From Iris pallida (lineage: Eukaryota > Streptophyta > Magnoliopsida > Asparagales > Iridaceae), in the NCBI GenBank assembly GCA_029216955.1, contig JANAVB010023996.1, positions 18,151,811 through 18,215,810 of the forward strand: 64,000 nt of DNA, in the 5' to 3' direction. A program made the translations under genes and the position numbers. The notes under the pieces were generated by a model. It ran no database searches, was not told the origin of the DNA, and was given only the letters and a program-made list of their open reading frames with translations. Below, one piece after another: positions 23,441 to 31,826 of this stretch (the first letter of the stretch is position 1; every line of letters starts with the position of its first letter).

Positions 23441-24200
23441 CACTTGCTTTGCACTGGTAATTCTGCGCGTGCTCTTGCATCTGTCCATCAGCCAGGATGG
23501 ATTATGGACTCTGGGGCATCTCGCCATGTCACCGGATCCCGTGGTGCGTTTCAGGACTATACTCACCTACCATTGTCGGAGAGTATTCAGACCGCTGATG
23601 GTACATCCAGCCCTATAATGGGTAAAGGCACTGTCGCATGCACCCCTTCCATCACTCTAACCAATGTCTTATATGCTCCGTCTTTTTCTGTCAATCTTCT
23701 ATCAATTAGTGCCATTATACTTGATGTTAACTGTACTGTTTCCTTTGACATTCCTACGGTGACTTTTCAGGAGAAAGGGACAGGAAGACGACTTGGGACT
23801 GGCACATGGCATAAGGGGCTGTGGTATTTAGACAGGACTGGACTGGACAACGCATTGGCCTCCTTGGTAGCAGACGCACCACCAGAAGCTTCCTGTCGCA
23901 GTGTTGAAGCCGACTTGCTACTCCACCACCAGCGTGTCGGTCATTCCTCTTTTCAAGTTATTAGTCGAATGTATCCATCCTTATATCAAAGGGCTAATAA
24001 AGAGAAGTTATTTTGTGATGCTTGTGAGTTGGGAAAACATACCAGAAGCTCGTATGTGAGCTCGGAGAATAGGAGTTCAGCTGCTTTTGACATGATACAT
24101 TCGGACGTATGGGGCCCTTGTCCTACAACCGGAATTAACGGCTTTCGATGGTTCGTCACCTTTATTGACTGTTATACCCGCGTGACATGGGTCTACCTTA
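23441..24200 (+). pseudogene. Copia-2 Pol part 1: protease and integrase N-terminus
   Basis: The frame beginning at 23444 carries the protease active site WIMDSGASRHVTGS (D-S-G at residues 22-24). Next comes the pre-integrase block LLHHQRVGHSSFQVISRMY with FCDACELGKH (the zinc-binding H-H-C-C set). Then follows the start of the integrase core, FDMIHSDVWGPCPTTGINGF, with the first catalytic aspartate. Near 24200, in an A-rich context (ATAAAAATAAAAG), the sense frame shifts to the one that starts at 24187, so the core is split between two frames. Only a single-base indel is needed to explain this. Confidence 0.88.
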
Positions 24201-25548
24201 TAAAAATAAAAGTGACGTCCTTGAGGCCTTTCGGGACTTTCATCGACGGGTGGAAACACAATATGGCGCTAAAATTAAGTGTTTCCGGTCTGACAATGGG
24301 ACGGAGTATACTAATAAGCGGGTTGCTGAGTATTTTTCCACTCATGGCATACTACATCAAACTTCATGTGCTTATACTCCGGCACAAAATGGTGTGGCTG
24401 AACGAAAGAACAGACACCTGCTGGAAGTCGCACGGACGATGATGCTGGCTATGAATGTCTCGAAACACTTATGGGGGCAGGCTATATTGACGACCTCTTA
24501 TCTCATCAACAGAATGCCATCTCAAGTATTGGACTGGAAGACACCATTGGAGATGCTTACTGGGGCAACTACATACACTGTTCCACCGAAAGTTTTTGGA
24601 TGTGTGTGCTTCGTCCAAGATAATAGGCCAGGCGTTGGCAAACTGGATCCTAGGACAGTTAAATGTGTCTTTGTCGGTTACATGGCGACTCAGAAGGGAT
24701 ATGCCTGTTGGAGTCCAGTCGAGCGGAAGATGTTTGTCAGCATGGACGTTACATTCAGAGAGCTCGAACCATACTATGGTTCGGATGAAGGTTCAGCATT
24801 TGGTGACACACCTAACACAGATGGTGTTCGATGTGAGGGGGAGATAATAAGCCCAAATGTGGTCGTCGGATCGGTTCCGTGTCCGGTTGTAGAAAACTGG
24901 ACGAAAGGGGGAGAGCACAGTGACTCAGATACAGAGAATGAAGAAGAAGATACATATGTTACGCAGGGGGAGCAGCAGACAAGGGAAAAGGAGCTCCAAG
25001 TCTACAGAAGGAGACAACAGAAGTCCAGTACTGTGCCTATGCCGTGCCCTGTGCCTACTCCTGCTCCAACTCCTGAAGATGTTGCCCCCGCACTGAATCA
25101 CTCGGATTCTGATGCGGATCTCTCCGACTCGGATGGTATGATCTCTCCACCACCTATTGCTCCCTTAAGGAGATCTTCTCGCATCAATGCGGGTAAGGCT
25201 CCTGCTCGTTTTGATGATTACGAACATGACATTGCCAACTTCTTGTCTTATTCTAACATTTTTTCGAATTATCGAGCCTTCATTGCATCGTTAGACTCTA
25301 CTTCGTTGTCCAAGTGTTGGCAGGAAGCAAAGAAAGATCCAAGGTGGAAAGCTGCAATGATGGAAGAACTTGGGGCACTGGAGAAAAATAAGACATGGGA
25401 GCTGGTTCCATTACCCAAAGGGAAGAAAGCTGTGGGATGCAAATGGGTATACACAGTGAAAGAGACGCCAGAAGGAAAAGTAGAGCGGTACAAGGCAAGG
25501 TTGGTTGCAAAAGGATTCACACAGTTATATGGAATAGACTATGATTAG
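24187..25548 (+). pseudogene. Copia-2 Pol part 2: integrase core and start of reverse transcriptase
   Basis: This frame starts NKSDVLEAFRDFHRRVETQ and contains FRSDNGTEYTNKRV (second integrase aspartate), NGVAERKNRHLLE (catalytic glutamate) and HLWGQAILTTSYLINRMPSQ. A hydrophilic linker follows. Reverse transcriptase begins at WKAAMMEELGALEKNKTWEL and continues KGKKAVGCKWVYTVK and RYKARLVAKGFTQLYGIDYD. The frame closes with TAG at 25546-25548, where copia elements normally read D-Y-D/E-E-T-F-A-P-V; a single G-to-T change from GAG would produce it. The frame is otherwise uninterrupted into the next segment. Confidence 0.9.
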
Positions 25549-26856
25549 ACGTTTGCCCCAGTAGCAAAAATAAGCACCGTGAGAACTCTGGTCTCCATTG
25601 CAGCGAACTATGGGTGGAAGCTGTACCAGCTGGATGTAAAGAATGCCTTTCTTCATGGGGACCTGCAAGAAGAAGTATACATGGAGCTCCCGCCAGGGTG
25701 CTACGCGACGGAATCAGACGGAGGGACGTCGCAAGGAAAGGTGTGTAAACTGAAGAAGTTGCTATACGGGCTCAAGCAATCTCCTCGAGCCTGGTTTGAC
25801 AGATTCAGAAAGGCTGATACAGGCATGGGATACCGTCAAACAAATACAGATCATACGGTCTTCCTCCAGCATGCAAGAGGCCACATCACTATACTTGCTG
25901 TATATGTGGATGATATAGTGATCACAGGTGATGATGAAGTCGAGATCACTAAGCTGAAGTCAAAACTCGCGAAGGAGTTTGAGGTGAAGGATTTAGGAGC
26001 GATAAGGTACTTTCTAGGTATCGAAGTGTGTGAAGGCGAACATGGAATTGTTCTATCACAAAGAAAATACGCACTAGATCTGCTGAAGGAGACAGGGATG
26101 CTGGGATGCAAAGCAGCCGTTACTCCAATTGACCATAAGAGTAAGTTTGGAGCAGAAGCAGGAGAGCCTGTTGATCGTGAAAGATATCAAAGACTTGTAG
26201 GGAGATTGATTTATCTGGGACACACTCGCCCTGATATCTCATTTGCGGTGAGTGTAGTGAGTCGCTACATGCATGATCCAAGAAAGGGTCATATGGAAGC
26301 AGTATTTCAGATCTTGAGATATCTGAAAGGAACGTCGGAAAAGGGGCTATGGTTCAAGAAGAATGGACGCATAGAAGTTGAGGGATACTGTGATGCAGAC
26401 TGGGCGAGCTGCATAGACGACAGAAGGTCTACCACGGGATACTGTATTTTTGTAGGAGGAAATCTGGTCTCATGGAGAAGCAAAAAACAGTCAGTGGTAG
26501 CACGGTCGACAGCTGAAGCAGAATACAGAGCAATGGCTCTGGGAGTGTCAGAGTTGCTGTGGATGAAAGCATTGCTGACAGAGTTGCAGCTGGATAAGGG
26601 AGCACCATTGTGTCTTCTGAGCGATAGTCAAGCTGCAATAAGTATAGCTAACAATCCAGTTCAGCACGACAGAACGAAGCACATCGAGATTGATCGATTC
26701 TTCATCAAGGAGAAGCTGGAACAAGGAATACTGAAGATTGACCATGTCCGCTCAGAAGAACAAGTTGCAGACTGTCTGACTAAGGGTCTTAGTTCATTAA
26801 GTCTGTCGAAGTTATGTAACAAGATGGGGATGATCAATATCTATCGCCCATTTTGA
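25549..26856 (+). pseudogene. Copia-2 Pol part 3: reverse transcriptase and RNase H
   Basis: This continues in the same frame as the previous segment after the TAG. TFAPVAKISTVRTLVSIAAN is followed by WKLYQLDVKNAFLHGDLQEE, KLKKLLYGLKQSPRAWFDRF and the catalytic YVDD box in ILAVYVDDIVITG. DLGAIRYFLGIEV and RPDISFAVSVVSRYMHDP come next. The RNase H domain shows CDADWASCIDDRRSTTGYC, STAEAEYRAMA, LLSDSQAAISIANNP and HIEIDRFFIKE, so the D-E-D catalytic set is present. The frame ends at TGA 26854-26856, right at the polypurine tract. Everything needed for reverse transcription is present apart from the single upstream stop. Confidence 0.92.
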
Positions 26857-26863
26857 GGGGGAG
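26851..26863 (+). promoter_or_regulatory. Copia-2 polypurine tract
   Basis: TTTTGAGGGGGAG directly precedes the 3' LTR; it primes plus-strand synthesis. The pol stop codon overlaps it. Confidence 0.88.
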
Positions 26864-26985
26864 TGTTGAGAATCAATAAGGGACTTTTAGTCCCACATCG
26901 GAATATGTAGTATGTAGAGGAGCTAGACTCCCTATAAGTAGTGAAGTAGTCCATCAATAAAATCATCCAACCATTATTTTCTACA
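26864..26985 (+). repeat. Copia-2 3' LTR (122 bp)
   Basis: Identical in all 122 positions to the 5' LTR. It is followed by GTTCT, the right-hand target duplication. Confidence 0.95.
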
Positions 26986-27212
26986 GTTCTCCAATTGAAT
27001 AATCTAAAGTCTAAACACATTGTAGAAATTGATTTTAGTTGGAATACAAAGTAAGGGAATTGAGGAGGAGATAACTAGGGTACAATGGCGTAGGAAACTT
27101 CACCTACTTCCTGGTCAACTTCAAAAAAACTTCATGAGAATTAGACCAAATTTCACAAACTTTGGGCTACAGGAAGCAACGACACTCGAAAATCTGAGCC
27201 GTTTTGTGTCGT

Positions 27213-28055
27213 GCATGTGTTGGACGTGTATCAGACAAACCCCGGACACTCCAAAATACAGTATGACACACCAAATTAGGTGCCATGTCCATGTTACCGT
27301 GTCCTTTAGTGACCTGTTGTATCTGTCCCCGTGCAACATAGGTATCAGTATTGGTGGTTCACCAATCATGGTTTTGCATATTCGACCAACCTACAACTAA
27401 TTACAATAATGTCAATACCTAAAGCTACCAAAAAGAATACAAGCTTATGTTCCTGTATTTTCCACAAATTGGGATGCCCAAGGTTCTTAAGAACTAAGGT
27501 GTCGCTAAGATGCCTAGGCATTTAATCTTTTGAACATCGTCTATAAAGCAGTTGTGACACATTCCTATGGATCACGTCCAATCAGACAAACTTTTTTTTG
27601 TTATATGTGCTCCTCTCTCATTGGAGATACTTCATTACCATCTGTTTGTTTTATGGTGAATTGAAGTCATATCTTGGCTATATTGCTGCATACAGACACC
27701 ACCTCATCATTGGAGTATAAATACTATTTCTTAGCCAATATCATTGAAACTTCATAGTAAATCTCTTAAATGAGTGATTTAGCTGTCAAAGTGAGATCTA
27801 TCCTTCATTCTAATCGAACTAGTGTGTACTAAGCAGTTTGCCATCTCCTTCAGAGCAACCACCCTTACTAAACTTGGTGCTCGGGTACACACTTCTTGGT
27901 GTGACCCTAAGTTGCATGGACCTGAACACGCCACGACATGGTTTGGACACGGTGGCACGGACACGACACCTAGATGTGTCAATACGTGTCCGACACACCG
28001 TGGCTCTAATTTTTTGGAGTGTCCAGGATGTGTTGATACGTGTCCGACACGATAT
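27213..28055. mobile_element. probable inverted-repeat DNA transposon with ~100-bp arms
   Basis: The segment at about 27213-27305 is an imperfect inverted copy of about 27945-28055. In reverse complement the right arm reads GTGTCGGACACGTATCA...GGACACTCCAAAA...AGGTGTCGTGTCC...ACCGTGTCC, against left-arm GTGTTGGACGTGTATCA...GGACACTCCAAAA...AGGTGCCATGTCC...ACCGTGTCC. A second GTGTCCGACACG unit in the right arm is a diverged tandem copy. No transposase is visible, so this would be non-autonomous. The exact ends and any target duplication were not resolved. Confidence 0.45.
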
Positions 28056-28217
28056 GGCTCTAGTTTTTGCAGTGTCCATGTTTTGTAGGTGGTCTCTTGC
28101 AAACATAAAGGAAGTGATGGTTCTTAATCATGTTCACTCGGCTTCTGTGCTTATTTTTGTAGCCTTGTAGTATTGTGATATTTATCTGAAATTTGCTTGC
28201 TGAAAACTAGTTTGCAG

Positions 28218-28370
28218 GAGGTGGAACGCAGTAGCTTCTGATAATGTGCTGTGGTGCAATCTATTCAAGGAAAGATGGGGGGCAGACTGTGCCTCTTTCT
28301 ATGCACCACGCAATTCTGAGCCCTGGAAGGATGTCTACATAGTGCAAGATCGATGCGATCGCTATGGCTT
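28218..28370 (+). CDS. F-box-like protein, internal exon (host gene fragment)
   Basis: This looks like host coding sequence. It has a good acceptor (TTTGCAG before 28218) and a consensus donor (GTAAGT after 28370). The frame has no stops: RWNAVASDNVLWCNLFKERW, GADCASFYAPRNSEPWKDVY, then IVQDRCDRYG. The pattern CRRWN-VASDN-LW--LF-ERWG is the region just after the F-box helix in plant F-box proteins, which recruit substrates to SCF ubiquitin ligases. The exon with the F-box itself is not visible upstream. It could be a remnant of a host gene torn apart by insertions or a gene fragment carried in by a transposon. The F-box call rests on remembered motif similarity. Confidence 0.55.
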
Positions 28371-28708
28371 GTAAGTTGTCAATACGACTTAATCTCCGAT
28401 TCAGAACTCTTTAATTATATCCCTTAAAAATAAAAGAAACAAGGTCCTTTTGTGAAAAATAAAAACAAGAAACAAAATTCAGTCTTCAAATTGTACTATG
28501 TTGGTATTGCGCTGAATTACTGATTTTGTAAATGTATTAATTTGAGAGCCGTTTATAGACTTAAATGTATCTTCAGCCCTGTCATGACCCACTTCATATT
28601 ATTGTGTTCAATTATGATTAGTTTGCATGGCTACAAAGCAACCATTGCTAAAAATATTTCTGAGAAGTCAATTCAGCCGTTAATGTGTATCATTTCAACC
28701 ATTTGCAG

Positions 28709-28733
28709 GGCCACTACATCGTGTCTACGATAG
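28709..28733 (+). CDS. possible terminal exon of the F-box-like gene
   Basis: An acceptor TTTGCAG ends at 28708. Joining TT from the preceding exon to GGCCACT... gives LATTSCLR and then TAG at 28731-28733. The 338-bp intron between them (28371-28708) has GT and AG ends. The stop abuts the first base of a copia LTR at 28734, so the real C-terminus may have been cut off and this stop may be a by-product of the insertion. Confidence 0.35.
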
Positions 28734-28854
28734 TGTTACGTAGCTATTAGTTACGATATATATGATCCTATCCTGTAAACCTATCTTGTAAACAAATATA
28801 TGATCCTCTAGTTGAGATGAATGAAATATATAAACTAAAACACTAATCTTCTTA
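28734..28854 (+). mobile_element. Copia-4 5' LTR, about 121 bp
   Basis: Starts TGTTACGTAG, contains GTTGAGATGAATGAAATATA, and ends near CTTCTTA just before TTGTTATCAGAGCC, which is a one-mismatch form of the TGGTATCAGAGCC primer binding site (28855-28867). The size and layout resemble the 122-bp LTR of Copia-2. The terminal CA has decayed to TA. The 3' LTR is not visible. Confidence 0.6.
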
Positions 28855-28867
28855 TTGTTATCAGAGC

Positions 28868-29098
28868 CATCCCATTTCTTCCTCTCCATCTCCAAATCAT
28901 ACAAAGTCGCGCCGCTTGAAGCTACTTTGTCTGAAGCTACATCAACCAGCCGTACCAGATCTCTACCGAAAATCTCTCTCCAAGCTTTGAATCTAATCTG
29001 TACCAGTCGTCGATCCTCATCGTTGTGAACCTTTTCTTGTAAAATCACCTCACCATCGGATTGTACCAATGTCGCGGAACTATCACCGTAATATGACC
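28868..29098 (+). mobile_element. Copia-4 leader, interrupted by a solo LTR
   Basis: CT-rich leader continuing from the primer binding site. It ends with TGACC at 29094-29098, the left flank of the solo LTR; the sequence resumes at 30017 (TAACC). Motifs on both sides, such as CATCAACCA-CC-TACCAGATCT and CGTCGATC-TCATCGTTGT, look alike, which suggests an imperfect duplication across the insertion. A minus-strand frame over the region has no recognisable domain. Confidence 0.45.
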
Positions 29099-29385
29099 TG
29101 TTGGGGTCCAACCTCGATTCTAGGTGTCTGCAGTGTGGCATCGGAACGTCGTCACGAGTGTTGGCAGAAGTTATTTTGAGAACAAACCGATTTTACAGAA
29201 CTATGTCAAACTGAAACAAAACGCACTGGCCTCGACCTGACTGAGTTCGGTCAGTATCGGTCTGTCGACGAGCAGTACTAGTGTGGGCCCCAAATTTACA
29301 TCCAATTAATGTGTGATCAAATTTGGACGTCCATAATTAGCGTTGGGCTATTTTAGAGTTTTTCTAAAACCCTAAATAGATTTCT

Positions 29386-29390
<5 letters not shown>

Positions 29391-29439
<49 letters not shown>

Positions 29440-29480
29440 AAAGAAAAAAGAAAAAAAAATAAAAAAAAATATATATATAT
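29391..29480. repeat. (TA)n microsatellite and A-rich tract
   Basis: Alternating TA at 29391-29433, then an A-rich stretch with scattered G and T, then a further short TA run up to the SINE start at 29481. Confidence 0.9.
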
Positions 29481-29588
29481 GACCTCTAGCCTAGTGGTTA
29501 GGAGAGATGCATGCTGCCCGAGTGGTCAGGAGTTCGAATCCCAGTGGGAGCGATTCCAGAAACAATTTACTTGGTTCCAAAAAATAAT
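29481..29588 (+). mobile_element. tRNA-derived SINE
   Basis: An internal RNA polymerase III promoter is visible. The A box is TAGCCTAGTGG at 29487-29497 and the B box is GTTCGAATCCC at 29532-29542, spaced as in a tRNA gene. The flanking arms do not pair into a tRNA acceptor stem, so this is a SINE head and not a functional tRNA. The 3' end is probably the CCAAAAAATAAT run near 29577-29588. It sits in the (TA)n promoter region of the solo copia LTR. Confidence 0.65.
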
Positions 29589-30016
29589 ATGAGTTGAGGG
29601 TGGTTGGCATGACAAGCACAAGACGAGAGATCAGGGTGCGAGTCCAAAGGAAATCTAAGAGAAAGTCCGTATTTTGCTCTTAGGGCTCGTCGTTCGAGAC
29701 AGTCAGAAGAGGATATTTGTTCGGGGAGTCATCTACTTCGTTCAGGAAGATCACTACAGGGTAGGGTGAGTGATTCTAGTTGTAATCTCTCTCTTTCTTT
29801 TTGAGTTGGATGAGAGGGTTGAATCTTTGGTAAAGGGTTCAACATATTTGTATACAATCTTGTATCTTTCGAAAGTTATAAAGATTGAGATTTGTCCAGG
29901 TAACACAGTCACCGAACCATATACTATGTTTGATCTGCCTTGGCACTATTAGACATTGGTTCGTTATCTTCAGGTGGGTTGGCATTGCTTCCGTGATAAC
30001 GTCTCCGCGAACAACA

Positions 30017-30422
30017 TAACCACCACCCAAAGCTGCATCAACCACCCATACCAGATCTCCATCACCGATGTGATGCACCATATAAGCCGTCGATCAACAT
30101 CGTTGTCAACTTTTTCTCCTTAAAATTGTCTGACTATCGGATTGTACAACAGTTGCTGAACTATTACCGCACCATGGTTAATGTAACTATCACTGCACCA
30201 TGACCGGCAACGACAAAAATCCAAATCTGAATCCTCATACCTACCTACACAAGTTATACAAGTTCAAACCAAAGGTTCCGACTTCAAGGTCAGAACTACC
30301 CTCTTCGAATCTAACTAGGATATTGGTCCCAATCATGGAGATGCATATTACAGGACGAGAAAAGCTGGATGCTGTAACCGAAGGTTACAAAGATCTTACA
30401 AAGTACGAGAAAACCAAAAAAT
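30017..30422 (+). pseudogene. Copia-4 gag N-terminal remnant
   Basis: After the solo LTR the leader continues to an ATG at 30200. The frame reads MTGNDKNPNLNPHTYL and later LVPIMEMHITGREKLDAVTE before stopping at 30422. The block ITGREKLDAVTEGYKDL fits the position of L-L-T-G-R-G-K-L-D-H-L-T in some copia Gag proteins. No further gag or pol follows. The assignment is tentative. Confidence 0.35.
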
Positions 30423-30948
30423 AATTATTACAATGACATTTACGACTTGTAAGAAAATGAAGATCGCAATCTTATGGAAAATGAAAAGCAAGCAAAATAA
30501 GAAACACAGTTGCTATACACACTTGTAACAACAATAAACAAAATATGAGGAAGGAACTGGTGAGAAATCTTGTTGTGATGATGAAGATCACCATTGCTTA
30601 AAGTAAAATTTAGCCTTATTTTGTTGATTTGCCCCCAAGAACTAGAAAGTCTGAGAATAAGAACGTCTGGAATGCTCCTTTGTCATTCTTGCATGGATAG
30701 AACTTGGACTCCACAGAATGCATGAACAGACAGCACTTCGTTGCTTCATGTAGCTGCTGCTAACTCTCCTCTTATAACATATATTCTCTAAGTCTCTCTC
30801 CTAAAAGAAAAGGACTTGCGATTATATACGGGAGCTAAGCCCCTTACAACCCAATACCCATAATGGGTAGTAAATCCGAAGAGTAACTCCTCATTAAGTG
30901 GACGGCTACAACAGTAACCTCCACTAAATAGAAAGTTACGCCCATGAA
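30423..30948. other. non-coding, nothing recognised
   Basis: I find no ORF of interest and no LTR signature. A minus-strand TATATAAT at about 30812-30820 is followed by a CT-rich stretch and might be a decayed LTR promoter, but no ends can be placed. Confidence 0.3.
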
Positions 30949-31826
30949 TGTCACATCCCAGTTCCAAAATACATAGGATTATGATACGTAAACATGCCAG
31001 CTATGTATCAAGTGGACACCAGTCTAGCTCGAATACGTATAAGTTGTCTATGTCAGGTAGTTATAACTCTATATCACAATAATAATTCTATATCTTAATC
31101 CACAGAAAGTAAATCTCACGTAAGACAAAGTGTACCAATGTTGATCAGGCATTAATACACTGGATCCTACAAGCAAACAAGAATAATCAATATATAATAA
31201 AGTAGATCAGGCTCTATTATATTTGTCTGTTTGCAAAACTAGGCTATACAATAGAATAAAATAATGGAAATAAATTTAGTACCGGATGAACATAATGAAG
31301 ATATCAACCAAATATATACATGTATTCCTGGAGAAACATTCACCAACTACCCTTCTATTCTAGCAGCTCAGCAAACCTGGAGAGATCACTAGGTCCCCAG
31401 AGGACATAGCAAGACACATAATATACAAGCTTACTTTAACAGTAATAACATGCATGAAAAGACAGAAAATAGTACGAGAAATAAAGACTGAGAAATACAT
31501 AATACAAGAGTGAAAACGTGAAGGATGTAGCATGTCGTCAAGAATTGTGCTAATAAACGTGACTACGAGTAAATCGGAGTAAACCACAACTCGGTGGGGG
31601 CTAACGGCCCTATAGATCGCAGTTCGGTAGGGGCTAACAACCTATAATAAGTCTCTATCGCAGCTCGGTGGGGGCTCACAGTAGAGAGTGGTTTAGTATA
31701 GTCGACACCTATAACAAAATTCTCACTTAGAACTACGAATCAAGTCAAGTCAATCAAACATGTCAAGTCCATGTCACGTCTACGTCAATCATGTAAAGGA
31801 AATATGGTATAGGATCGGGCAAGGAC
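30949..31826 (-). mobile_element. gypsy LTR, left part (interrupted by the Tat element)
   Basis: Starts TGTCACATCCCAGTTCC, matching the TGTCACGCCCCAGAACC start of the solo LTR at 1748 with the same following pattern (CAGCTA-GTAT). On the minus strand this is an LTR 3' end. No primer binding site lies to its left. The LTR is split by the Tat element at 31827 (duplication AGGAC) and continues at 50826. Three loose copies of CAG-TCGGTRGGGGCT lie at about 31589-31675. Confidence 0.6.

Larger units (their letters stand above)
21470..26985 (+). mobile_element. Copia-2: full-length Ty1/copia element, 5516 bp
   Basis: Two LTRs of 122 bp (21470-21591 and 26864-26985) are identical at every base. A perfect target duplication GTTCT flanks the element (21465-21469, 26986-26990). 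A perfect TGGTATCAGAGC primer binding site follows the 5' LTR and a TTTTGAGGGGGAG polypurine tract precedes the 3' LTR. Internal order is gag, protease, integrase, reverse transcriptase, RNase H, which is the copia order (integrase before RT). The coding region has one or two frameshifts and an in-frame stop although the LTRs are identical, so insertion was recent and this copy probably could not have moved on its own proteins. Confidence 0.95.
29099..30016 (+). mobile_element. solo copia LTR, 918 bp (Copia-1 family)
   Basis: Starts TGTTGGGGTCCAACC and ends GCGAACAACA. The flanks TGACC (29094-29098) and TAACC (30017-30021) fit a 5-bp target duplication with one later change. The 3' part matches the Copia-1 LTR in blocks such as GTGAGTGATTCTAGTTGTAA, AGTTATAAAGATTGAGATTT and AGGTGGGTTGGCA. 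It contains a (TA)n run, an A-rich run and a SINE in its promoter region, which explains its extra length over 677 bp. Confidence 0.75.

Noticed and set aside
28735..29141. 138-codon minus-strand ORF
   Set aside because: It overlaps a copia LTR, its primer binding site and leader on the plus strand; no domain is recognised.
29481..29560. Functional tRNA gene
   Set aside because: A and B boxes are present but the ends do not form an acceptor stem and no anticodon arm is evident; treated as a SINE head.
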